Positions 35,144 through 43,944 of a stretch of 64,000 bases of DNA are shown in pieces (the first letter of the stretch is position 1; each line of letters opens with the position of its first letter). This DNA is from Proteiniphilum sp. (lineage in GTDB: Bacteria; Bacteroidota; Bacteroidia; Bacteroidales; Dysgonomonadaceae). Position numbers and translations under genes: made by a program. The notes beneath the pieces are model-generated. The model saw only the letters and a program-made list of their open reading frames with translations. It did no database searches and was not told the origin of the DNA. The stretch lies in the NCBI GenBank assembly GCA_018433945.1, contig JAHDQF010000022.1, positions 1-64,000 of the forward strand. The letters are read 5' to 3'.

Positions 35144-37201
35144 ATGAAAAATAAGCTGATCATATCGCTGCTTGCAGTTCTTCTTTGCATGGGGACAGCC
35201 TTTTCGCAGGCTCGCATCATCCTGCCCGATTCATCGCAGATTACCGGGGATCCCGACTCGCTCGACCTGTTACCGCGCGGTTCGTCACACCTGGATCATC
35301 TCATTCATGATCACGGTGCGGAGGCTGACTCTTTGCAAAAGCTGGCACAAATGACCATCTGGCATCTGGATGCCCGCACCGGTAACAGGATGCCGGCAGT
35401 GTCGGATACCTTGTTGCACAACTTCCAACACAGTACCCTGCCCGACAGCTATTCCATCGCCATGGGATTTCTGGGTCCCTTGGGTTCTCCTGCAATCTCC
35501 AAGATATTCTTAGACCGGGAGGAGACTGAGACTTTTCTTTTCAACAATGCCTATAGCCATTACCTGAAAGATCCGGAGAAACTGTTGTTCGTCAACACGC
35601 GCATACCCTATTCCCGGCTTAACTATTATCGTGCCGGGTCAGCACAGACCCGGGAGGAGCGGTTCGATGCCAGGCTCACCTCCAATTTTGGGAAAAGTTT
35701 GAATGTGGGACTGGATGTGGATCTGATCAATGCCCGCGGCTTTTATGCCCAACAGTCGGTCAAACACAACAACTTCTCCTTCTTTGGAAACTACCTATCA
35801 GACAGACTGGAGGCTCATGCACTGCTGCATCTGGGAAGCATCACACACTTCGAGAACGGCGGCATCACCGATGAACAGTTTATCACCGATCCTAAGGCGG
35901 TGGGAGAGAGCTTCACTTCGCTCGATATTCCTGTGCGCTTCAATGACACCTGGAACACACTGAAAAACAACCGCTATTTTCTCTCAGGGCGTTACAATCT
36001 GGGCTACCACGAGCTCCCGCAAGATTCGTTGCGCAAGGGAGTCGGTACATTTGTGCCGGTAGCCAGTATTGGTTTTTCCACGCAGTTTACCCAGCAACAT
36101 CGCCGTTTCCTCTCTTACGATACTGCTTATGTGAATATTGAGGGTGTTCAGATGCAACAGATCGATCGTTTCTATGCAAATCGTTATTACGAGGGAGCGG
36201 TTGATGACAGCATTCATTTTACATCCCTGAAGAACAGTGTCTCACTCAGCCTCCGCGAGGGATTCAAGGAGTGGGTTAAGTTTGGACTCTCCGCTTTTCT
36301 GGAGTATGATTTGCGCAACTATTCAATGCGTGATACAACGGGCACAGGTTACCGCTCATACCGTGAGAATGCCGTCACGGTGGGTGGGGTGCTGAACAAG
36401 CAGCAGGGTGAGAACCTGCTGTTCAACCTGCAAGCCGACTTGGGGGTGGTGGGGGTCAACCTGGGTGAGTTTCGGGCGATGGGCGACCTGGAGACCGGAT
36501 TCAACCTGGCCGGCAAACGTACCACCCTGACAGCTGAAGCATATATCAAGAATTTGCGGCCCAAACACTTGCAGGAGAACTACTACTCCAAGTACTTCCG
36601 CTGGGACCATGATCTGGGTGATATCCGGAGGGTCTATATTGGCGGGAAGATTCATATCCCTTTTACGCAAACGACGGTAAGTGCCGGTGTGGAGAATCTG
36701 CAAAACCATATTTACTATGGCGCAGACAAGATGATCGCCCAGGAGGGAGGTAACATTCAGGTGTTGACTGCGCGGATCGACCAGAAGCTGCGACTGGGTG
36801 TTTTTAACTGGGACAACCAGGTCGTCTACCAGACCTCCAGCAACCAGGAGGTAATTCCACTCCCCACGCTTAGCATCTATTCAAATATGTATTTGAAAAC
36901 GAAGATTGTGAATGAGCTTTCCTTGCAACTGGGCGTGGATGCTCACTATCACACCAAATACTATGCACCGGGCTATGAACCGGCACTGTTACAGTTTTAT
37001 AACCAGCGTGAACGGGAGATAGGTGACTATCCAATCGCGACGGTTTATGCCAACATGCACCTGAAACAGACCCGTTTCTTCCTGATGTTTTACAACGTAG
37101 CTCCCCAGGTACTGAATAAGAACGAATCTTTTTCGTTGCCCGGCTATCCGGTGAACCCATTCATCTTTAAACTGGGGCTCTCGGTTAATTTGCACAACTA
37201 A
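35144..37201 (+). CDS. Putative outer-membrane porin (Bacteroidota putative porin family)
   Basis: 685 residues from the ATG at 35144, with a Sec signal peptide (MKNKLIISLLAVLLCMGTAFSQ). After a soluble N-terminal part, the segment PYSRLNYYRAGSAQTREERF (about 163-182) introduces a long series of amphipathic beta strands with aromatic girdles (SVKHNNFSFFGNYLSDRLEA and similar) that runs to the C-terminus FKLGLSVNLHN. This matches the large putative porin family of Bacteroidota. Outer membrane; solute unknown. The following gene starts 13 nt after its stop and encodes a periplasmic-type binding protein, so the pair may be functionally linked. Confidence 0.82.
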   Translation: MKNKLIISLLAVLLCMGTAFSQARIILPDSSQITGDPDSLDLLPRGSSHLDHLIHDHGAEADSLQKLAQMTIWHLDARTGNRMPAVSDTLLHNFQHSTLPDSYSIAMGFLGPLGSPAISKIFLDREETETFLFNNAYSHYLKDPEKLLFVNTRIPYSRLNYYRAGSAQTREERFDARLTSNFGKSLNVGLDVDLINARGFYAQQSVKHNNFSFFGNYLSDRLEAHALLHLGSITHFENGGITDEQFITDPKAVGESFTSLDIPVRFNDTWNTLKNNRYFLSGRYNLGYHELPQDSLRKGVGTFVPVASIGFSTQFTQQHRRFLSYDTAYVNIEGVQMQQIDRFYANRYYEGAVDDSIHFTSLKNSVSLSLREGFKEWVKFGLSAFLEYDLRNYSMRDTTGTGYRSYRENAVTVGGVLNKQQGENLLFNLQADLGVVGVNLGEFRAMGDLETGFNLAGKRTTLTAEAYIKNLRPKHLQENYYSKYFRWDHDLGDIRRVYIGGKIHIPFTQTTVSAGVENLQNHIYYGADKMIAQEGGNIQVLTARIDQKLRLGVFNWDNQVVYQTSSNQEVIPLPTLSIYSNMYLKTKIVNELSLQLGVDAHYHTKYYAPGYEPALLQFYNQREREIGDYPIATVYANMHLKQTRFFLMFYNVAPQVLNKNESFSLPGYPVNPFIFKLGLSVNLHN

Positions 37202-37213
37202 ATCGGTTCCGTT

Positions 37214-38062
37214 TTGAAAGTAAGGCAAAGGTTGTTGATCTATCTCTCCCTGCTGATTGTTTCCAGTGTAGCAATGATCCTCCTACACCGGTTATCCCGA
37301 CAGCAGAAAGCAGCAGATCTGTTACGTGATTACGGGGAGATCATGGCATCGGGGGAGATGAATGTAGTAACCGACTACAATTCCATTGGATATTTTGTGT
37401 CAGGCGATACAGCACTGGGTTTTCAGCTGGAGATGATGCGGGCACTGGAAGAGGAGTGGGGGATTAAAGTGAACCTCTTCCTGGAGAATAGCCTGGAAGA
37501 TAACCTGAGAGGATTGAAGGAGCAGCGGTATGACCTGGTAGCACGCAGCATCCCTGTGAACAGTGTGCTCAGGGACAGCTTCGCCTTTACCGATCCCATC
37601 ACCTATAACCGGTTGGTGCTGGTACAACGCAAGGCGCCCTTCAATGAAGGGCGAGAACCGGTCAGGCAACATCTCGCATTGGCAGGAAAGCGGATCCACG
37701 TAGCCGCCAACTCACCTGCTATCCTGAGGTTGAACAATCTCTCACATGAGATTGGTGATACCATCCTCATCCAGGAGGATCCGTTGTATGGGACCGAACA
37801 GCTGGTGATGATGGTGGCTTCGGGCGACATCGATTTTACGGTATGCGATGAAAAAGTGGCCCGGCTTTTGTCGGCGTCCCTCCCGGAGATCGACATAGAA
37901 ACAGATATCAGCTTCACCCAACTTGAGTCGTGGGCGGTACGCAGAGACTCGCCGGTGCTGTTGGACAGTCTGAACAGCTGGCTCAAACGCTTCAGGGAGT
38001 CACCGGCGTTTCAGCGGATCTTTGAGAAGTATTATGAAAGCCGGACGGGTTTTCTACCTTAA
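37214..38062 (+). CDS. Membrane-anchored solute-binding protein (SBP family 3, MltF N-domain-like)
   Basis: 282 residues, starting at a TTG (37214-37216) that precedes a basic-hydrophobic N-terminus (KVRQRLLIYLSLLIVSSVAMILL), an uncleaved anchor or signal. The rest is a type 2 periplasmic binding fold: LNVVTDYNSIGYFVS-type opening, GFQLEMMRALEEEWGIKVNL, LKEQRYDLVARSIPVNSVLRDSFAFTDP, GTEQLVMMVASGDIDFTVCDEKVA. This is like the amino-acid-binding domain of MltF, but no lytic transglycosylase domain follows. No ABC transporter genes are near. It may sense ligands or assist peptidoglycan turnover; its link to the porin in front is positional only. Confidence 0.72.
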   Translation: MKVRQRLLIYLSLLIVSSVAMILLHRLSRQQKAADLLRDYGEIMASGEMNVVTDYNSIGYFVSGDTALGFQLEMMRALEEEWGIKVNLFLENSLEDNLRGLKEQRYDLVARSIPVNSVLRDSFAFTDPITYNRLVLVQRKAPFNEGREPVRQHLALAGKRIHVAANSPAILRLNNLSHEIGDTILIQEDPLYGTEQLVMMVASGDIDFTVCDEKVARLLSASLPEIDIETDISFTQLESWAVRRDSPVLLDSLNSWLKRFRESPAFQRIFEKYYESRTGFLP

Positions 38063-38153
38063 ACGGGTGACTGGATCCGGACTTCTTGACCGAAATAAAA
38101 ACGGGGCATACCATGTTTTCCATCCTAAACAGGTGCCCGCAATCATATTGAAT

Positions 38154-38190
38154 GAACCCCGGAAGCCTTTCAACGGGCTTACGGGGTTTC
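38154..38190. terminator. Strong stem-loop after the binding-protein gene
   Basis: GAACCCCG gAAGCC tttcaac GGGCTT a CGGGGTTTC: two stacked stems of 8 and 5 bp around a 7-nt loop. It lies between the convergent binding-protein (+) and DUF4890 (-) genes and probably ends transcription or protects 3' ends, although the T tract is short. Confidence 0.5.
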
Positions 38191-38233
38191 AATCAGAGCG
38201 GATCAACCTTTTAGGTTGAAGAAGCATGCCTGG

Positions 38234-38707
38234 TTAGTTTGTGCGTGGAGTGTTCCGGTTCATACCGCGTCCTCCCGAATTGCGTCTTCCTCGCATTTCT
38301 CGCATCTGCTCGTTACGATACGTTTTCCACTGTTCCATTTTTTCCTTACCGATAATTTTTTCCAGTTCGGCATCGTTTTCGGCAAGTGCTTTACTACGCA
38401 TTTCCATCATTTCGGCACGACGTGCTTCGCGGTCTTGCGTCATCTCTGCTCTTTTTTCCTGCTGCTGGGCGATCTGTTCTTTACGTTTTGCATCCTGTTG
38501 CTCAAACAGCGCTTCCACTTTTGCTTTTTGCTCGTCAGACAATTCGAGTTGCTTGGCCATATTCTCGGCCCGATCCTTTGCCGTCCATCTCATTTCAGTA
38601 GGCATACGCCTGCTGTCCTGTTTTTTGTTTTTCGTACTGTCTTGAGCAGAAAGCGAGAAGCTCAGACTGAAAACGGCAACCAGTGCCATCAATGCTACTT
38701 TTCTCAT
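38234..38707 (-). CDS. DUF4890-like periplasmic helical protein (Spy/CpxP-like)
   Basis: 157 residues from the ATG at 38705-38707, with a signal peptide (MRKVALMALVAVFSLSFSLSAQ). The mature protein is almost entirely charged helix: TAKDRAENMAKQLELSDEQK and KAKVEALFEQQDAKRKEQIA, then a Met- and Arg-rich tail ending in RGRRNSGGRGMNRNTPRTN. The LxLSxEQxxKvxxl wording is shared with DUF4890 and the Spy/CpxP group of periplasmic chaperone or stress proteins. A -7 box TACCTTTG lies on the minus strand at 38755-38762. Confidence 0.7.
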   Translation of the reverse strand: MRKVALMALVAVFSLSFSLSAQDSTKNKKQDSRRMPTEMRWTAKDRAENMAKQLELSDEQKAKVEALFEQQDAKRKEQIAQQQEKRAEMTQDREARRAEMMEMRSKALAENDAELEKIIGKEKMEQWKTYRNEQMREMRGRRNSGGRGMNRNTPRTN

Positions 38708-39103
38708 ATGAAATAATTTTAAAGAGTGAATAAAAAATACATTCATTAGACGATCAAAGGTAGGTAAATGTTTAAAATAAAAACTCCCGGTTAACATCAT
38801 TTCATGAAGTTAAGTTTCATTATTTCAGTCATCTGTCAAATTAGCAAGGGCGTTCGTGCGGAGATACTCCCGCTTCGTCGATAAAAATGATTGATTGGTC
38901 TATTCCTGGATTGTTCCATTTTTTTAACTGTTTTCGGGTATTTCACTGGGACTTCAAAAGTTTGGGCAATATTTGCCTGTGCAAACCGATGAGATAAGAG
39001 CTATTGACATGGGTATTCCGGGTGTGAAATCAATATCGCAATAATATTATCAGGATCTATCAGAAATTTGTGTAAATTTGCGCTGCACCCAATCAGCAAA
39101 GTC
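38708..39103. other. Divergent intergenic region
   Basis: 396 nt between the DUF4890 gene (-) and a small membrane protein gene (+). It contains a minus-strand -7 box CAAAGGTA (38755-38762) and a plus-strand -7 box TAAATTTG (39073-39080). No coding or structural signal is seen in between. Confidence 0.5.
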
Positions 39104-39520
39104 ATGGAGAAAAAATACAAAGCAGATAACGGACAGGCGAATCTTTATTGGGGAATTGCAGCAATCATACTGCTGGGCGTTGTCATCTACAGGTTTATGC
39201 ATGACGAAAGCATATGGAACTACATCCTTTATTTTGGTTTCGTCATTCTCTTTATGATGTCTACCACAATCAAAGAATACACCATCACCACACTGAATTT
39301 TCTGGAGATACGTTACGTATTAAAACTCTTCCCTAAAAACAGGCGAATCCCCATAGGAGATATGGTCGGTTTGAAGAAGATCAAGAAAAATCAGCTGCGT
39401 ATCGATAAAGTGCTTGGCTATGAGGTGTTGCTGGTAAATGCATCTGACATTGACGCGCTGATGGCAGAACTGAAAGAACGGAACCCCAGGATCATCATTG
39501 CCGGTGAGGATGAAGAGTGA
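39104..39520 (+). CDS. Small membrane protein with PH-like cytoplasmic domain, unknown function
   Basis: 138 residues from the ATG at 39104. Two membrane helices (about 14-33 and 38-56) are followed by a soluble beta-rich part (IKEYTITTLNFLEIRYVLKL, IPIGDMVGLKKIKKNQLRID, then GYEVLLVNASDIDALMAELK) that looks like a bacterial PH-type domain. No enzyme motif. It stands alone between divergent and convergent neighbours. Confidence 0.6.
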   Translation: MEKKYKADNGQANLYWGIAAIILLGVVIYRFMHDESIWNYILYFGFVILFMMSTTIKEYTITTLNFLEIRYVLKLFPKNRRIPIGDMVGLKKIKKNQLRIDKVLGYEVLLVNASDIDALMAELKERNPRIIIAGEDEE

Positions 39521-39605
39521 TTTCTGCTGATGCAACACAAATCTGTTGAAAAGCGGTCAGAAGAACCCAGCGATGCTTGATTGTTGCCATCTGCCAGGAG
39601 GGAAT

Positions 39606-41087
39606 TTAATATGCCCTGGCGAAGATCACCCGTTGTGGAGAAGGTTTGCCGGTCACCATGCACCTTCCGGGGCTCTTATCCCCTTCCATGGGTATGCAAC
39701 GGATGGTGGCCTTGGTTTCGTTCTTGATCAGCTCTTCGGTTTCGGGTGTGCCATCCCAGTGGCAGAGCAGGAAGCCACCTTTTTCGATCTCCACCTTAAA
39801 CTCTTCGTAGCTGTTCACCTCACGGGTCTGTGAAGTGCGGAAGCTGGCCGCCTTGCGATAGATGTTCTGCTGGATTTCTTCCAGCAGTGCTTTTATGTGT
39901 TGTTCGATGCCATCGCAGGAGAGGGTCTCTTTGGTCAGCGTATCGCGACGTGCCACCTCCACGGTGTTGTTCTCCAGGTCGCGTCCACCCATGGCGAGCC
40001 GCACCGGCACCCCCTTCAGTTCATACTCAGAGAACTTCCAACCCGGCTTCTTGTTGTCAGAATTGTCGTAACGGACAGAGATGCCCAGATCTTTCAATCC
40101 CTTCACGATGCCAGCTACTTTCTCGTTGATCTGCTGCAGTTGTTCCTCATTTTTGTAGATGGGGATAATCACCACCTGATAAGGGGCCAGCTTCGGGGGT
40201 AGCACCAGGCCATTGTCGTCGGAGTGGGACATGATCAGCGCACCCATCAGGCGGGTTGAGACGCCCCAGGAGGTAGCCCACACGTAATCGCGGTTCCCAT
40301 TTTTGTCGGTGAACTGTACGTCGAACGCTTTGGCGAAGTTCTGTCCCAGGAAGTGAGAGGTGCCCGACTGCAATGCCTTGCCATCCTGCATCATCGCCTC
40401 AATGGTGTAGGTGTCGAGGGCGCCGGCAAACCGTTCTGACTCCGACTTATGTCCCTTGATCACCGGCATCGCCATATATTGCTCCGCGAAGTCAGCATAG
40501 ACATTGATCATCTTCTCTGCTTCTGCTATCGCTTCCTCTTGTGTGGCGTGGGCGGTGTGTCCCTCCTGCCAGAGGAATTCGGTCGTACGGAGAAAGAGAC
40601 GCGTACGCATCTCCCAGCGCACCACGTTGGCCCACTGGTTGATCAGCAGCGGCAGGTCGCGGTACGACTGAATCCAGTTCTTATAGGTGCTCCAGATAAT
40701 GGTCTCAGAGGTAGGGCGTACGATCAGTTCCTCCTCCAACTTCGCTTCGGGATCTACGATCAACCCACTGCCGTTTGGGCCGTTTTTCAGGCGGTAGTGG
40801 GTTACCACGGCACACTCCTTGGCAAAACCCTCCACATGATCTGCCTCACGGCTCAGGTAGGACTTGGGTATGAAGAGCGGGAAGTAGGCATTCTCATGTC
40901 CGGTCTCTTTGAACATGTCATCCAACTGGCGCTGCATTTTCTCCCAGATCGCGAAACCATATGGTTTGATCACCATGCAGCCGCGTACAGCTGAGTTCTC
41001 TGCCAAATCGGCTTTTGTCACTATGTCGAGGTACCACTGAGAATAATCCTTGCTGCGGGGCGTGAGCTCCTTCAATTCTTTAGCCAT
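39606..41087 (-). CDS. proS: Prolyl-tRNA synthetase
   Basis: 493 residues from the ATG at 41085-41087 ([20 protein letters not shown]). It is the short, archaeal/eukaryote-like ProRS without the bacterial editing insertion: class II motif 2 ([24 protein letters not shown]), [19 protein letters not shown] and motif 3 ([20 protein letters not shown]), then an anticodon-binding domain and a C-terminal region with Cys-containing SCDGIEQHI. Charges tRNA-Pro. A -7 box TATCTTTG lies at 41122-41129 on the minus strand. Confidence 0.96.
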   Translation of the reverse strand: MAKELKELTPRSKDYSQWYLDIVTKADLAENSAVRGCMVIKPYGFAIWEKMQRQLDDMFKETGHENAYFPLFIPKSYLSREADHVEGFAKECAVVTHYRLKNGPNGSGLIVDPEAKLEEELIVRPTSETIIWSTYKNWIQSYRDLPLLINQWANVVRWEMRTRLFLRTTEFLWQEGHTAHATQEEAIAEAEKMINVYADFAEQYMAMPVIKGHKSESERFAGALDTYTIEAMMQDGKALQSGTSHFLGQNFAKAFDVQFTDKNGNRDYVWATSWGVSTRLMGALIMSHSDDNGLVLPPKLAPYQVVIIPIYKNEEQLQQINEKVAGIVKGLKDLGISVRYDNSDNKKPGWKFSEYELKGVPVRLAMGGRDLENNTVEVARRDTLTKETLSCDGIEQHIKALLEEIQQNIYRKAASFRTSQTREVNSYEEFKVEIEKGGFLLCHWDGTPETEELIKNETKATIRCIPMEGDKSPGRCMVTGKPSPQRVIFARAY

Positions 41088-41241
41088 TATCGTGAAAATT
41101 CTGTTATCATAATTGCGGCTGCAAAGATAAGAAAAATTTGGGAATTGGGACAGGAATGTATGCGCTTCTACTGTCTCCATTGCTGAAGTGAGCCTGCTCG
41201 ATTTTAGATTGCTGACTTTTTACACATCACTGTTTCCCATA

Positions 41242-43791
41242 TCAAAAGATCTCCTGCATATGTGTGATCCTCACCGCTGTTTTGTTGTCTGCTTTCAGCT
41301 CCGGTGAACGGATGATGATGGTACGCTGCTCACCCGGCAGAAGGTCGATGAAGTTATCGCTGAAGCGTGCCCCCTGGATCGGTATCTCCAGGAAGAGGTC
41401 TTTAGCCAGCCGTGGAGAGGTGAGCGTTATCCGGTATTCACCGTCGGCATACTGCATGGTGCTTCTGACGGTAGTCTGTGGCAGCTTCAGCTTGTTGGGC
41501 CAGTAAAAGAAATGATCCTTGCGGGAGATCACCTTCCCCTCACTATCAGTGAGATAGGCGTGTATCAGGGTGTGTGTTTTCTCCTCTTCCCTCAACAGGT
41601 CGGAGAGGGGATAGCTCTTCACAATGGTGCTGCTATTGGCCGTGGCATTCACTTTCTCCCGAAACGCTTTCCGTGTGCCCGCCGTGAAATCAATCACCTG
41701 CACCGTGAGGGTCAGTTCATTTCGGTCGTTGAGGTAGTCCGACAGGGTGTAGTAGTGCAACATCCCATCTTTCTCTTCCACGCCAAGTGCCAGAGGAGCC
41801 AGTACGTCACGCATCCGGTAGTGTTGCGCCTTCCAGTTGCCGTAGTAGTCGATGCTTGACCAGGAGACCACCGGCCAGTCGTCGTTGATCTGCCAGTAGA
41901 GTGCTCCCATGCAATAGGGCCTACCACGGCGCATCGCCTCCACCGACTCCTCCATGCCATTGCCCTGCATCACCAGCCCCACATAGACGAAATCCTCAAA
42001 GCTCTTCGGTTCGGGGTAGTACATCTCCATGTATTTCTTGATGAGGGAGTTGCCGGTGGATGCTTTCTGATGTACCTGCATCACCTCGCTCTCCAGTGCC
42101 CATTGCTCCTGGGGTGCGAAAGAACGGATGGTTTTCATTTCGGGGAACGACTGAAAGCCAAACTCACTGGCAAAGCGGGGTAACCGGCCGGCCATCGCCT
42201 CAAAGGGGAGGTGTCCGTACCAGAGTCCCCAGTCATGTACGTCGCTTGAAGCGAACTTCTCCGGGTTGCCCCAGTTGGCGTCGTAGGGTGAGCCATGGAT
42301 ATAACTGCGGGTACCATCCAGCTCCTCCACCAATGAGGGCAGCAGATCACGAAAAGTCTGGTCATATTTCTCGAACCATGTTTTCATCAATTCAGCCGGA
42401 TACATCTTCTCCCAGCCCCAGTGTTGCAGGGCTTCATCAATCTCGTTGTTGCCGCACCAGAAAGCAAGTGATGGATGATTGCGCAATCGTTTGATGTTGT
42501 AGATTGCCTCCTCCCGCACGTTGGAGAGGAAAGCATCATCGGAGGGATAGGGTGTGCAGGCAAAGATGAAATCCTGCCAAACCAGGATGCCCCGTTCGTC
42601 AGCCTGCCGGTAAAATTCCTCATTCTCGTAGATGCCGCCGCCCCAGACACGGACAAAGTTCATGTTGGCATCTGTAATCTGTTCGAAGAGTCTCTCATAA
42701 TAGGCTTCATTCTGTTGTGTGGTGAAGATCTCTCCCGGGATGTAGTTGGCCCCCTTGGCAAAGAGCGGGATGCCGTTCACCTCGAAGTAGAAGGAGCGCC
42801 CATGTTGATCTTTTTCCTGCACCAGACGTACGGAACGCAGTCCCGTACGCACCTTTTTCTCTGTGATCAGCCGGTCGCCATGGTGGAGGGTGATGAAGAA
42901 GTCGTATAGATGCTGCTCACCCCAGTTCACCGGCATCCAGCGCTGTGGATCAGTGACAGTAGATGGAAAAGAGAGTTGATTGATGCCTCTTGTAAGAATG
43001 ACACTTTTCTTTTTAGTTGACAGCACCTTCCCGTTCAAGGCATAACCATAGGTAAGTGTAACCTCTCCCTCACTGAGAGCGTTGATAGCTATCTGATGTT
43101 CGATCTCTGCTTTCTCCTCTGTCACTGACAGCTGCTTTACATGGTAATCCTCAATACGGGCATCGTTGAAGAAATGGAGGGATATTGGTTTCCAGATCCC
43201 CATTTGTACGATGCGGATGCCCCAGTCCCACCCGAAGTGGTAGGGAGCCTTGCGGCTGTAGATGCTCAGCTTCTCCTCACGGTGGTCGTTACCTGCCGGG
43301 TATTCGTAACCGTAGGTGGCACGGGCTGGCATCATGGTCTCGATGGGGGAGTAAAAACGGATATAGAGGCTGTTCTTCCCCTCTTTCAGGAGGTTTTTCA
43401 CCGCAACTTCATGGCCGATGAACATGTTCTGCGACCGAAGGATGCGGGAGCCGTTGAGGAAGACGTCGGCATGGGTGTCTAATCCTTCGAAAAGGAGTAG
43501 CGCCTCATGGTGTTGCAGTTGTGCAGCGGTGACATTGAATGTTTTCTTGAAATCCCAGTTTTCATTTTCCACCCATTGCAGCTGTTCTTCGTTGGTGCCA
43601 TAGAAGGGATCCGGTAGCAGGCCGTGGCGTACCAGGTCGCGCTGTACCGAGCCAGGCACTTCGGCGTCGTACCACTCATCGCTGTTCATCCGGGCAAACT
43701 GCCAGCCGTTGTTCAGGGTGATGGTTTCGCTTTGCTGTGCTGTTGACAGCAGGGGGAGGAGGGTTAAGAGCATGGTGAGGATTCTTCGCAT
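41242..43791 (-). CDS. Glycoside hydrolase family 2 beta-mannosidase, secreted
   Basis: 849 residues from the ATG at 43789-43791, with a signal peptide (MRRILTMLLTLLPLLSTAQQ). GH2 layout: sugar-binding jelly roll (NNGWQFARMNSDEWYDAEVPGSV...), immunoglobulin-like domain, then the TIM barrel. The start of the barrel shows FAKGANYIPGE, VRVWGGGIYE, and SLAFWCGNNEIDEALQ with the acid/base Glu; the nucleophile Glu is in RFASEFGFQSFP. The WCGNNE wording is characteristic of beta-mannosidases. It probably trims mannosides in the periplasm. Promoter TTG-N20-TACATTTG at 43819-43849 on the minus strand. Confidence 0.92.
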   Translation of the reverse strand: MRRILTMLLTLLPLLSTAQQSETITLNNGWQFARMNSDEWYDAEVPGSVQRDLVRHGLLPDPFYGTNEEQLQWVENENWDFKKTFNVTAAQLQHHEALLLFEGLDTHADVFLNGSRILRSQNMFIGHEVAVKNLLKEGKNSLYIRFYSPIETMMPARATYGYEYPAGNDHREEKLSIYSRKAPYHFGWDWGIRIVQMGIWKPISLHFFNDARIEDYHVKQLSVTEEKAEIEHQIAINALSEGEVTLTYGYALNGKVLSTKKKSVILTRGINQLSFPSTVTDPQRWMPVNWGEQHLYDFFITLHHGDRLITEKKVRTGLRSVRLVQEKDQHGRSFYFEVNGIPLFAKGANYIPGEIFTTQQNEAYYERLFEQITDANMNFVRVWGGGIYENEEFYRQADERGILVWQDFIFACTPYPSDDAFLSNVREEAIYNIKRLRNHPSLAFWCGNNEIDEALQHWGWEKMYPAELMKTWFEKYDQTFRDLLPSLVEELDGTRSYIHGSPYDANWGNPEKFASSDVHDWGLWYGHLPFEAMAGRLPRFASEFGFQSFPEMKTIRSFAPQEQWALESEVMQVHQKASTGNSLIKKYMEMYYPEPKSFEDFVYVGLVMQGNGMEESVEAMRRGRPYCMGALYWQINDDWPVVSWSSIDYYGNWKAQHYRMRDVLAPLALGVEEKDGMLHYYTLSDYLNDRNELTLTVQVIDFTAGTRKAFREKVNATANSSTIVKSYPLSDLLREEEKTHTLIHAYLTDSEGKVISRKDHFFYWPNKLKLPQTTVRSTMQYADGEYRITLTSPRLAKDLFLEIPIQGARFSDNFIDLLPGEQRTIIIRSPELKADNKTAVRITHMQEIF

Positions 43792-43818
43792 AATAATCTG
43801 ACTGAAATAAATAAGACA

Positions 43819-43849
43819 CAAATGTAGCGATTCCATTCCGTATCTGCAA
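43819..43849 (-). promoter_or_regulatory. Promoter of the GH2 gene
   Basis: Minus strand GTTG (43847-43850 region), 20-nt spacer, TACATTTG (43819-43826). It lies back to back with the RSH promoter 90 nt away. Confidence 0.55.
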
Positions 43850-43915
43850 CTGCAAATGAAGAGAAAGAGACCATCACTTTTTCAGCGGCTGGTATCCTTT
43901 TTTGATGGAAAATTG

Positions 43916-43923
43916 TACATTTG
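43916..43923 (+). promoter_or_regulatory. -7 box of the RSH gene
   Basis: TACATTTG, perfect -7 consensus, about 22 nt before the ATG at 43945. No convincing -33 element at the normal distance. Confidence 0.5.
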
Positions 43924-43944
43924 CATTGTCATAACAAGCAAGTG

